Origin: Lutraria lutraria
Taxonomy: Eukaryota; Mollusca; Bivalvia; Venerida; Mactridae
Direction: 5' to 3'
Assembly (NCBI GenBank): GCA_964023205.1
Contig: OZ026842.1
Span: 11,439,407 to 11,503,406, forward strand
DNA: 64,000 nt
In this document: piece by piece, positions 14,701 to 26,700 of the stretch
Numbering within the stretch: position 1 is the stretch's first letter
Layout of the letters: each line of letters starts with the position of its first letter
The notes under the pieces: model-generated
Seen by the model: only the letters and a program-made list of their open reading frames with translations
Database searches by the model: none
Told to the model about the DNA's origin: nothing
Program-made: the position numbers and the translations under genes

Positions 14701-15820
14701 AAATGGGTATCGTGTTAACGAAAATGAGGGCTTGAATTATGTTTAATTAGTTTACTAGACTAGGATATCCCCCGTAAGTATTTTTAGTCTGAAAAAAAAA
14801 ATTCACATTAGGATTTACCAGCGGATAGAATCATTTCATGGTAAACACATTAGTGCTAAAATGTTTCCAAAATAATGACTTATAGCCTAAGGAAAGTATT
14901 TGTATATAATGATACTTAACGACATTAAATCATTCATTGACACAGTTATTTGCTTTAAAAACAGAACAATGAAGGTACTCTCTCAGGCGTGAGTAGACCT
15001 GACTGAGAATTTGCACCAATTGTGATAAACATGCAAATGAACCTGAACCGTCTGTACCTTCTATAATCATCAATGACAGTAAGGTGTAAATGGAAGGGAA
15101 ATTAAAAGTAAAATAAGCTTCTTTGGGAAAATATAAATGCTGCCTTGATTCGTTTGGCAATATGTCCATATCAAGACTTGACCATTTTGGCTAGTCACCG
15201 AGTTATTCGTATGTGTATGATTCCCGACATTTTGCACACATTGCAGGCTGTTTTCCATATATTCAGGGGCTCATACAAATTCCGTTTTTTAATCTTTTAC
15301 GACAACCCCGTACAGTTCACAACCAGTGAAAAAATAAAAGAAAACTAGACCAGGCATATAATAACGAGAGTAAGAGTTTACAAGAGGCATCCACACTTTT
15401 CACTAAAAACTACGAGTTGCGAATTATCCATTCATGTTTTATTCCTTTATCAAATTATCGTCAGATATTCATATACGATGTATGACTATGATTTCCGTCC
15501 TATTTAATTAACTAGCGGACAGTGTCATGGGGATAACGTATTCATTGGCAATTTTTCAATCGTATTCCCAAAAGACTTTCGGCCGAATAACATTTTATCC
15601 AGGGTTTGGTCGCCCGATTCCACGTACAATTATATTATAGTAACTTCATTTATGTCATGAATCATCTTTTTTTTGTTTTACACAACACTATCTATCAAAG
15701 TATCTTTTGAAATGTTTGAAGAAAAATCAAAGAATATATTTAATCTGATGGTCTTATTTCCACTTCGATGCCTTGAAAAACCCTGCTTTGGACGAATTGT
15801 TCGTATGACTCTTTGTATTA

Positions 15821-16001
15821 TTAAAGTCCCATACATAGTATTTATTTCAATGATATTGAAAAAAATACTATTATAGTGGTTTTGGAATCATTTTTTTCTT
15901 GCTATAAAGTACGCACGGGAGGAAAACACACCGGATTCCTCTGTTATAGAACAAACAGAAACTATTACGACCAATAAATTTATATGATTATGGGACTTTA
16001 A
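15821..16001. mobile_element. 181-bp MITE with perfect 13-bp terminal inverted repeats
   Basis: The left end TTAAAGTCCCATA (15821-15833) is the exact reverse complement of the right end TATGGGACTTTAA (15989-16001). A second, inverted and partly truncated copy lies at 21317-21482. There is no coding capacity, so it is a non-autonomous DNA element. Target duplication is not clear: TTAA could be part of the ends or the target site, so the superfamily is open. It ends 66 bp before the acceptor of the neuropeptide exon. Confidence 0.75.
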
Positions 16002-16067
16002 AATATAAGTGGCAATGTATTTAATTAATATCTCATAGCAAATTTAAGAGTTCTCTTTATATTTCAG

Positions 16068-18225
16068 ATGCAAGGCTTTTTCTCTGTTCCCGCCTTCAAG
16101 TTATCGATCAACCATTTTCAGACCTTATGCATATACCACAGATCCCTTCCCCATTGGATTTAAACGGAGCCCTTATTTTGATAGAATATCTATGGGATTT
16201 ATCAAGCGAGCAAACAACGACCCACTGGAAAACTTTAGCACGGAGGACCTCCAAGATTTAAAAGACTGGTTAGAAAGAGAACAATATAATCTTGATGGTT
16301 ATCAAAAAAGAGGATTCGATCGCCTGGCCGCGCATCTGATCAGACGAAAAAGATCTACTAGTAATCCTGATAACTCGATTAAAGACAGTGCAAAAGATGA
16401 TTCAAAATCATCAGATCGGATCGAAAAACGACCACTCGATCGACTTGACCTTGGCTTTGTAAAGAAGGACAACAAATACGAAACTAAAGAAGGTAACGAA
16501 AACGAAGCAACTTATGATGGAATGAGCGATATTGATAAACGCCGACTTGATGACATAAGCGGATTCATAAAGAAACGTCGACTCGATCAATTGAGTGGAT
16601 TTATTAAAAAAAGCGATGCCGATACGGAACCTGAAAAACGCCGATTCGATCAATTGAGTGGATTTATTAAGAAAAGCGATGCCGATACGGAAATCGAAAA
16701 ACGCCGATTTGATCAGCTGAGTGGATTTATAAAGAAAAGCGATGTCGATATGGAACCTGAAAAACGCCGATTCGATCAATTGAGTGGATTTATTAAGAAA
16801 AGCGATGTCGATGCCGAACCTGAAAAACGCCGATTTGATCAATTGAGTGGTTTTATAAAGAAAAGCGATGCCGATACGGAACCTGAAAAACGCCGATTCG
16901 ATCAATTGAGTGGTTTTATTAAGAAAAGCGATGTCGATATGGAACCTGAAAAACGACGTTTTGATCAACTGAGTAGTTTTATTAAGAAAAGCGACGTCGT
17001 TACAGAACCAGAGAAACGTCATTTCGATCAACTGAGTGGATTTATTAAGAAAAGTGATACCGCTACGGAGCCCGAAAAACGTCGATTTGATCAACTAAGT
17101 GGATTTATAAAGAAAAGCGATGTCAATACGGAACCCGAAAAACGTCGATTCGATCAATTGAGTGGATTTATTAAGAAAAGTGATACCGCTACGGAGCCCG
17201 AAAAACGTCGATTTGATCAACTAAGTGGATTTATAAAGAAAAGCGATGTCGATATGGAACCCGAAAAACGTCGATTCGATCAGCTGAGTGGATTTATTAA
17301 GAAAAGTGATACCGCTGTGGAACCCGAAAAACGTCGATTCGATGAACTAAGTGGTTTTATTAAGAAAAGCGATGCCGATACGGAACCTGAAAAACGCCGA
17401 TTCGATCAATTGAGTGGTTTTATTAAGAAAAGCGATGTCGATATGGATCCTGAAAAACGCCGTTTTGATCAACTGAGTGGATTTATTAAGAAAAGTGATA
17501 CCGCTGTGGAACCCGCAAAACGTCGATTCGATCAATTGAGTGGATTTATTAAGAAAAATGATGTCAATACGGAACCCAAAAAACGTCGATTCGATCAACT
17601 TAGTGGTTTTATTAAGAAAAGCGATGCCAATATGGTACCTGAAAAACGTCACTTCGATCAGCTAAGTGGGTTTATTAAGAAAAGCGATGTCGACATGGGA
17701 CCAGAAAAGAGACGATTTGATCAACTAAGTGGTTTTATTAAGAAAAGCGATGACGACATGGGACCAGAAAAACGTCGATTTGATGAACTAAGTGGTTTTA
17801 TCAAGAAAAGCAATGGTGCTGGAAACGATGTGGAAAAACGACTCGATAGATTGAGCGGATTTATAAAGAAAAGTGATGAGACTGAACAAAAGCGGTACAT
17901 CGATAGTTTAACCAGCGGCTTCATTAAAAGACCAGCAGAAATTCTGCAACCTGCTTATGCAACTGGATCCAACATTAATGATGTCATGGGTGATGATTAC
18001 TATGGCGTTCAAGACAAACGGTACCTTGACAGCATGGATTCTGGATTCATTAGACGTAGCTACGATGGAGCTGAATATCGCCCTTATCCTCGTCACAGAC
18101 GCAGCTCTTTTGATCTAGACCGTGTAGGATATGGACTAATAAAACGGGGTGATTTCCAAGACTACAGTCGCGACGAACATTTTATAAAACGGCATTTGAG
18201 TCGTTTAGACGGTCTGATAAAATGA
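16068..18225 (+). CDS. multi-copy neuropeptide precursor, main coding exon
   Basis: This encodes a prepropeptide rich in short peptides between dibasic sites. The core is 19 tandem 21-residue units with peptide RFDQLSGFI between KR and KK, separated by acidic spacers such as SDADTEPE. Diverged peptides flank the array. Upstream are SPYFDRISMGFI, GFDRLAAHLI, PLDRLDLGFV, RLDDISGFI and RLDQLSGFI. Downstream are RLDRLSGFI, YIDSLTSGFI, YLDSMDSGFI, SSFDLDRVGYGLI, GDFQDYSRDEHFI and HLSRLDGLIK at the stop. Most fit the pattern hydrophobic-Asp-x-x-x-Gly-[FL]-[IV]. There is no Gly before the basic site, so the peptides are expected to have a free acid C terminus. The frame is open upstream of the first ATG (16192), which lies inside SPYFDRISMGFI. 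A typical acceptor ends at 16067, so 16192 is not the real start. The pattern recalls the pedal-peptide/orcokinin-type precursors of lophotrochozoans, but that relation is inference. Processing would be in the secretory pathway by prohormone convertases. Confidence 0.9.
16612..17808 (+). repeat. 19 x 63-bp coding tandem repeat
   Basis: Exactly 19 in-frame units of 63 bp (1197 bp), each coding spacer, KR, peptide and KK. Peptide variants: RFDQLSGFI in most; HFDQLSGFI in units 7 and 17; RFDELSGFI in units 12 and 19; RFDQLSSFI in unit 6. Spacers vary more than peptides. In two units the dibasic context changes (PAKR in unit 15, PKKR in unit 16). Confidence 0.95.
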
Positions 18226-18431
18226 TTTACCTTAAATGATAAACCAGTGACACATACAAAATTCAATATATGTATTTTTTCTGACAACGTGATAATGTAA
18301 AACACGTAGTTTTTTCAGTATAACAAATTAGATAATGTCAAATTAACGTGTCCCCCTATTGCAATAATATCACGTATCGAGACACTTGATGTCATTTGAT
18401 AAAGTTAAGTGTTTTGTCAAGGCTCTCTTTG

Positions 18432-18437
18432 AATAAA
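18432..18437 (+). terminator. candidate polyadenylation signal AATAAA
   Basis: First clear AATAAA after the neuropeptide stop codon, about 210 bp downstream. The cleavage site is not identifiable from sequence alone. Confidence 0.4.
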
Positions 18438-21400
18438 TGTCTGAGCAATAATTGATTATGTTTTTTTTCTGAAATAACTACATATGGAAAATAACCGCCT
18501 TACAAAAAAGTAACGTTTGTAAATATCACATTTAGCCTAGAGTATTTCACCCAATCAAAGTTTCAAAAATACTATAAACGCGGTTTCAAAGTATTTAAAT
18601 AGCTAACTAAATAAGTAAGATATTCTCGCTCATACAAAAACATATTCATCTCTTCGCTTTCGAAAGTTGTCAGTGGAGACAGTATTTTCATTTCATCACT
18701 TTAATTAGTGCTTGTGTAATTGACTATGTGCACAGAACACGTCATGTTACTGCCTCTCAATATTGTACACTTTATTTTACCTTAATTATATTATTACTGA
18801 ACTAACCGCTAAATATTCTGATGTACATGTGACGCAATTAGTAACTTTTAAAAGAAAGTAAAAAAACCCGAATTCCTTTAAAAAAACACTCGCCTTATCA
18901 CATGAACCACACATACATACCAACCAATTCTCAACACAAAATACCAGGCATCACACACGTCTCAAACTTACGTCAACTACACGATTTACATTACTTAAAT
19001 CCAAAAAAACATGTGGGCAATATGCCCATAGTAATATATTACATCCACAATCTGATATATTAATACATGCATGCACATACACTGTATCAAGATCGTCGTG
19101 CCTAAGGTATACATACATAATACAGCAATGGACATCATACAATACAATGTATACAAGACAAACAGTACAAAAACATACATGACAGCATAGAATAAACAAT
19201 AATATGAGGAAATTACAATGGTAATGTCGCGTCTCTTGTTGAAAGCCATGTTTTATAAGACATTAGGCTTCTTGAACACTTATTTTAGAAATGATTAACT
19301 TAAATAATGTTGACTGTGACCTATGCTTAGTTGCGAAATATTTTGTTATATTGATAATAATTTTAAACGTAATTTAAAACGAAACTGTTCGTTGTCTTGA
19401 TGTCATACATTACTATTAATTAAATATTGTTACATACTGTAAAAAAAGTCAAGGCACGTCTTGTGAAAAGCGGAGCGGCGAACATTCCCCCTTTTATTAT
19501 TATTTTTAAATTAACGTAGATCATCATATTTATCTTAATAATAATTATGTTACTGATTTGAATGGAATATAAAATACATGTGTATAAAGATACGAGTCTC
19601 TGAGAAAAATAAACGGAGCAAAGGTAACCAAAAAATGCAGTTTAAATCAAGACAGCAGTAGTTTTCAGAAGTCCGTACCATAATAATTATTAATTATTAT
19701 TTATTGTATATAGAAAAGAAAAATACTAGAAAAAAATACATACCATAAACTCTACCTTCATATTCCTGCAAATCATTATCACAGAGCAGAGTAAATAATA
19801 TTTCTTTGATAATACTACGTACTTGATTGACAACTAGATGCACCAGAACATTTTCTTTCACCGTAACGACACTTTGGTGAAACGGTTGAACTTACCGATT
19901 CATATATATATATACAATAAGCCTAATTTTGAATTAAATAAAAGTGTATAGCTCGATGAAATTAGACATTGTAAGATATAAGTACTTTTTATGACGGCCT
20001 GTAGGTTGTAGCAATGCATCATTTAAAGAATAACCTTTTTTGCAATATTTATTATATTGATAAAAATGTAGTACATTAAAGTAACAGCAATATCTCTAAA
20101 ACATGTTAAAAATATCACATCAAGTGCAATTGTTTTGAAATGACAAATAGTCGTTGTAATACAACATGAAGAGATTATATAAAACCGCTACTTTTTTCTT
20201 GTTAAATATATGTTGCACACTTTATTTTCAATAAAATATTGCATTTAGTGATCTTGTGTTTGTTCCTTTAACGAAGATTGACCACAAGTTATGTGTAGTG
20301 GTAACTATAAAACCTAACCATTTTGTTCAGAAAGACAACACAAGCGAGAAGAAGGTAGCTCCGATTTTAACCAGCACTAGAAACCACTTTTGAATGTACA
20401 AACTAACCAAGATGGTTTAGAATTGTTACTTATCAGTAAATTGTTGGAAAGGATTTATTGATAGTTATAATAGAACGTAAGCAGAGTGACCAAAGAAAAA
20501 CATTTAGTATACAATCAACCATATATTCTAACACATCTACCATTGATCAAGGTTTTCTTCATCCGTCCGATTGGAATGAATAGACACTCATGTTAAAAAC
20601 AAGCCGCCAACTGGTAAAGCATATTGTGTTGGGTTTTACGCCTGATTTCGAAACAGTGTTCCAGAGAATAATATACGATGACGGGCAATCAACACAAATA
20701 ATAGCCAACATACATGAATGATCAGCGATGGATGATAAAAGAGACGACATATTTACACCATTTGTAATATTAACCACTATATTAGGATACTATCAAGTAA
20801 GTACGTGCGTACCAATTCCATGCACTGAAAACAAAACTGAACAAAGCGACGGCGACCAGAATTGTAGCATTTGACAATTTATAACACTTATACAAGGAGT
20901 GCGAGTTTGGCTCATAACTAATAACACTAGAAAATGATAAAGTTAAAATCATGGTAGCGAATCTACTTAAACACAAGGTTGTATAGCAATTAGATATAAA
21001 GAGCATGCCGTGTCAGGGATAAATTTGTTGTAAATAATCCTCTGTATCTTAGGACTTTGTCTATATTGACTACTAATAGTGAAAATGATTATGTTAAAAT
21101 ACAGCGAATCAGACAGTATAAGTGATAATGATGATATTGAATGTCTTCTAGACGTAAAACATGACATGACATTGGTTTATACCAAAGTGCAACAAAAACT
21201 ACAAAAGCGCAACATTTACAAACATTAAGGCCATGTAGTCAGCTTTGTAACAACAACAACTAACTCATTGTGTTGGGCTTTGTAACAACAAAAAATAACT
21301 CATTACCCAACGGGCATTAAAGTCCCATAACCATATACACATATTTATATTGGTCGTAGGCTTTGTCCTATAACAGAGGAATCCGGGGCGTTTTCCTCGC

Positions 21401-22289
21401 GTGCATTCTTTATAGCAAGAAGAAATGTTTCCGAAACCATTATCGTATTTTTTCAATATCATTGAAAAAATACTATTTATAGAACAGCTTTGTTTTCCCG
21501 CAGTCATATTATGCACACGGCATGAAGTCGCTCTATATATTTCAAGTTTACAAAAGCAAAATTCACAGTTAAATGAGTGTTTTTAGAAGAAAAAGGTCTT
21601 GTTTCTCCGGTAATAATTCTCTTGGGATAGTATCAGCAATTGTTTGTTTTTTACATATATTTTTTATAGCAAAAAGCTAATGGGGCTTTAACAACGCGAA
21701 CAACAAGATCAGTTGATTCAAGGGAATAATCAAAATGTCCGTAAAACTTTTAAACGCCCGTATAACTCTTTTCGATGTCTTGAGTGTATTAATCAAAACA
21801 TAACACTGAGCTTTTGGCGAGGAATTCTGTACAATGTTTGAAAATATAATTATCATTAATAAGATTTCTTATCCATCCATTTAGACACGGTTTGGTATCT
21901 TAAGAACACATCATAGAAGGCTGTCAAAATAGTCACAACATATGATCATAAGTACCTTATCAGGAAAGACGGTTATAGTTATCCTGTCATATTATTTAGG
22001 AATGTTTTGAATTCAAATACATATGTTAATAGAAATACAAAATGTATATAGAGAACGCATGGTTGGTGCCGAGATTGAGAAAGTTTATCTGATGAGGTTT
22101 AAAAAACTGAAATGGGCGAACCTCTGACACGTATTGCATCACTTTCACAGCCTCATAACCGTTCAGAGACAATAATAAAAAACAGTAACATACGATAGTC
22201 CTGATATTTGGAATAAAAACTCAATAAAATACCTTTTGAATTTGAACTTCAAATTGATCAACAAGATTGTCTCATTTTTAAAAAAAACA
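18438..22289. other. intergenic, AT-rich
   Basis: No supported gene on either strand. Several minus-strand frames of 66-84 codons (18951-19249, 20559-21167) lack motifs and overlap one another. It contains a truncated MITE copy at 21317-21482. A fragment near 21668 ('aaaaagctaatggggcttta') recurs near 61347. Confidence 0.45.
21317..21482. mobile_element. second copy of the 181-bp MITE, inverted
   Basis: It starts TTAAAGTCCCATAA and continues in the reverse-complement order of the element at 15821-16001. Shared blocks are 'ttggtcgta', 'tataacagaggaatccgg', 'tatagcaagaa' and 'ttttttcaatatcattgaaa'. The far terminal repeat is lost or diverged after about 21482. Confidence 0.7.
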
Positions 22290-23720
22290 AGAGGGGACTA
22301 CGGCGCGTAGGAATACAACGTGATGTGATACCGGATATAGCTATGTTCATGCTGTCTCTGCTTTAAAAGGTGTTCAAATAATATAGAAACACGATAGAAG
22401 TATGTAGACATATATATCAAGAGGACCATGATGGCCCTATAATTGCTCACCAGTAAAGAAGATCATTAGAGAAGGACATGTTAAGTATATGCGCCTATAT
22501 AAATCAAGTGACCCCCGGGGCGGGGTCAATTTTGACCCTACAAACTATCTATGGTTTCGATAAAAGATTTCTTTTTTGAAAATTCTTAATATATAAACCT
22601 AAATAAATACAGTAAAACCCGGGGCGGGACCAGTTTTGACACAAGGGCAATAATTTGAACAAACTTGGTAGAGGGCCGTTAGACAATGCTACGTACCAAA
22701 TATCTGAGTTCTAGGCCATGTGGTTTCGGACAAGAAGATCTTTTAATATATGCCTATATAAATCAAGTGAAACCCAGGACGGGGTCAAATTTGACTCCAG
22801 GGCCATACTTGAACAGACTTGGTAAAGGTCCACTTGACAATGCCACACACAAAATATCTAAGCTCTAGGCCTTGTGGTTTAAGACAATAAGATTTTTTTA
22901 GATGTTCCTATATAAGTCTATATAAATCAAGTGACCCCGGGGCGGGACCGAGTTTGACCCTAAGGCAATAATTTGAACACACTTGGAAGGAGTTCACTAG
23001 ACAATGCTATACACCACATATCTAAGCTCTAGGCATTGCAGTTTCTGACAAGAAGATTTTTAAAATGTTCCCATAAAAGTCTATGTCTATTCAAGTTACT
23101 CCCTGTGATGGAGCCAATTTCGTCCTTACGACAATGATTTGAACAAATTTGGTAGAGTTCCACACCCCAAATATCTAAGCACTAGGCCCTGTGGTTTCGA
23201 ACAAGACGTTTTTTAAGGTTTTCCTATAATAAATTATAAGATTATATATAAATCAAGTGACCCCTGGGCGGGGCCAATTTTGACACTGGGTCATAATTTG
23301 AACAAACTTGGTAGAGGTCCGCTGGACAATGTTACATACCAAGTATCTTAGCTCTAGGCCTTGTGATTTCGGACAAAAGGATTTTTTATAATTTCCTAGT
23401 ATATAAAATAGAGTTAACCCCGGGGCGGACCAATTTTGACAACAGTGTCATAATTTGAACAAACTTGGTAGAGGTCCGCAAGACAATGCTACCTACAAAA
23501 TATCTAAGCTCAATGTTATGAGATTTCAGCAAAGAAGATTGTTAAAAATTTACCTATATAAGTCTATGTAAAATAAAGTGACCCATGGGACGGAGCCAAT
23601 TTTGAACCCTTGGACAAGAGGGTCTCATTAGACAATGCTACACACAAAATACCTCAGCTCTAGGCCATGTCGTTTCGGATGAGAATATTTTTTTTAAAAA
23701 TCCCTATTTGTTTAATTTTT
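22290..23720 (+). repeat. degenerate tandem array, period about 160 bp
   Basis: About eight imperfect copies. Each copy carries, in order, 'aaatcaagtgacccc' with a G-rich 'cggggcgggg' motif, 'caattttgac', 'ataatttgaacaaacttggtagagg', 'agacaatgctacataccaaatatct', 'agctctaggcc' and 'ggtttcggacaagaagattttt'. Copy starts lie near 22496, 22604 (shortened), 22756, 22921, 23086, 23250, 23404 and 23567. Several copies also carry a variable 'tcctatataagtc' spacer. This repeat type is familiar from bivalve genomic sequence. Its function is unknown and it has no conserved reading frame. Confidence 0.8.
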
Positions 23721-26700
23721 TAAAACCTTGAAAGGGGACCGCCATTAGTACGTAAAACGTTGGCAAATTTAAATCAATTTTATCATTGAAATTGAAACAG
23801 GTAATACTATCCGTTGATCTGATATATGCGGTGGCATAAAGTGAACATAAAACATATTTTATTTATCGCGTAGGCACTCGATAGCTGCTACTACGTGCAC
23901 TCGCGATACATTTCCTTTGTCCCTTCATGCCACCGTGTAATAGATATATCATTCGGAGATATATTTACTTTCTTAAACACTGTTGTTGATCTAGAAAGTA
24001 GACACGATTTCTCCATAAATCAGTGCCGTTGTTTTAGGCGTTTCTTGTGTTCAGATTGCATTATAAAGTATCTTAATAAAAAAAAGAAGATTAAGTTGTC
24101 AAACGTCTGCAAAATTCTATGTAAAAGTTACTAAAATTCTAATGCAAATCAAGAATTATTTGCCACCTGTACATAATTTAACGCTTTAAATTGTGTTGTT
24201 GCATTCATCCCGAACGTTTGCCCCAGTGCGCATCTCTTTTAAGTTTCAATATACATCAATGATAAGCAATTATGATAATATATTGACATTTATATCTAAG
24301 ATTAACCACGTACAACCAAGTAAATAAGTACAAAATTCAATTAATTCAGCAATTATGCAAATCAAAATTGTCAAAATGTATTTTGTGTTTTGTTTACATA
24401 ATTGATTAGCTTCAATCTTGTATACATCTGATTAACTATTAACATGATTTTAGCTTAAAGGCCCGGTCACAACCCACCGTGTGTGCATATAGTCCGTACG
24501 TCTTTAAAGTACTACGGCGTATCTGCGCGCTCCCAAATCCGTAAGGAGGCGGAACTCACCACGTACGGATCCAAAACTTCTGACCACGTTTTTTTAGGAC
24601 AGCACGCACTTGCAAGTACGGCGGGTTGGGGCCACGACTTAGGAGTTACGGTCCAACGGTGTACCAACAGTCAGGGACAATAGGCGACAGCCCAGCTATA
24701 AGGATGGAGGAAAGCCTCGGCTTACTTCTGCGTACATACTTACCATAAGTTAGCTGGACAGATTCCTCAAATCTTGAATTCTCGAAATTTCCAAAATCGT
24801 GAAGACAAACAATTTTCTCAAGACTTTTGAATTACGTGATACCGAAAGCTGACAGTGTATCGCAAATACAATTACCGTATAAATGGTTATTTCTGCGGTG
24901 ACTGTATTTCTGCTATTTCTGCGGAAAACAAAGAGAACATAGATTTCAAATCCGCAGAAATTTAAGCTGTGATATAACATGTAAAATCGTTCTCTTCCAG
25001 TATTTGTAATATACTACCCTATGGCGTATCGGCCTTAATTTGCACTGATTAACAGTTATGTATTTCTACTGTTTTATTAGGTATTGAATCTATCGCCGTA
25101 GTTGTTAGTATACCCTGCAAGGTAAATTCATAGAAAATCTTATCCCATTTTGGGCCACTTCATAATTATTTATGGGCACTTTATAACAGTTTATAACAGG
25201 AGTTTGCAAAAATTTGTTAGAATAAACTTTAAAACTTGACAATTTGTGACAGTTCGCTTGTTTTACATTTCACAATTGCAATAAACATAATTATTTTTTG
25301 TATCTGTACAATCAATTATATCTATGTTGCTAAATGATCTACAAAGGTGTGATTAACAGCATTGTTAACATTTTCCCACTTACCGTAAAGAAAATTATTT
25401 CGTCTAATATGAAAACACTAGTATTTTTATTACCGTATACCGCTATATACTTTTTTTCAGTGTCGGTTAATGTGGCCTTATATAAAAGTGTTTCAATTGA
25501 TATAGCGTTAAGTCATATACCTGGTATTATATAGGGGTAACGATACACTATACTGTTCTATATAATTATTGGAAATGTACGTCAACAAACTTTTAAATAA
25601 TAACGACCGTCATTGTTTAACAATGTACACTGATCTGCAGAAAAACATCTATGTCAGACTGACGTCGCCGCAGAAATAATGTACACTATGTTTTAACGAA
25701 ATTCACAGAATTTTAAGCATGCTGAAATAACCCCTTTAAACGGTATCTGCAGACTGAACATTTTTAGTGGCTTAGCGCCGTTTTCAAAAATGTTTCATTT
25801 ATTAAATCCGATAGGTTCAAATAATCAGGACAATCCAGTAAAAACTTACCCTTCCAAAAGGAGCGGGCAATATATGATGAGAAGTCGATATTTTTGTCAA
25901 ATTTACTCAGAAGCGGATGACCTATCGGGACCGGCATCGGAAACTGAATCTCAGAGTTATAAGTATTGCGCATGTAAAATTGACAACAGCCATGGTTAAC
26001 AGTTTACGTTAAATAAGCGCATTTGGCTTGTTACTGAATACAGTTCATATAATATGTTTCCATTTAACAATGTAATTAAATCAAACGCAATTACAAAACT
26101 GCTTGATATGTATGTTTATTGATACATTTCAAGTAGTTTGTATAATTTATATTTCAAAATCACTTCACAATGATGTGCTTTATCGCTTCACGCACAGGAA
26201 TGCATTTTACCTGCCATCTGCATTAAATAGTTCTAAATGTAAAATTAAGAGCACGGGAAAATGACATAAATCCATTAATTTAAAAATCAAATGAGAATAA
26301 GTCCGGGAGTCAGAATCATCGTACTGGCGTTCACTATGGTTGCGAAAGAACACTCAAAGAAATGGTTAGGTGAAATATTTTCTAGCCAATCTGACGAGTT
26401 AGAAATTACATGCCTTACGTATAAACTCTAAACTACAATGAAATAACAGTCCTGTACTACCTATCATAAGGTAAAACATACCTTATTGGCAATATACTCG
26501 TTTGCCAGAATTAATCTAAATATAAAATGTTTCGAATTACCTAAAGGACACTATTTGAAACACATTTTTTTATATTAATTATCATTTTAGTGGCTTCATT
26601 TCTCATAATTATGGTCCAGTCCACAAATATCAGTGAATGTCAAAATTCATACTAGAGTACTTGCTTCATGTTTTACAATAAATCGTCGTATGATTTATTG

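Larger units (their letters stand above)
6523..16067 (+). other. putative long intron of the neuropeptide gene
   Basis: It runs from the candidate donor GTAATG at 6523 to the acceptor ttatatttcag ending at 16067. It has no convincing coding exon. It holds a SINE (8484-8735), a C homopolymer, a dispersed repeat with GTCC/GTCG tracts (11431-11703) and a MITE next to the acceptor (15821-16001). A 112-codon frame at 13622-13960 starts with ATG but is low-complexity and unlike any family I recognise. Confidence 0.4.

Noticed and set aside
16411..17652. Long open frames on the minus strand (227 and 101 codons) inside the neuropeptide exon
   Set aside because: They exist only because the 63-bp repeat happens to be open on the other strand. 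The plus strand has dibasic sites and spacer logic and extends beyond the array.
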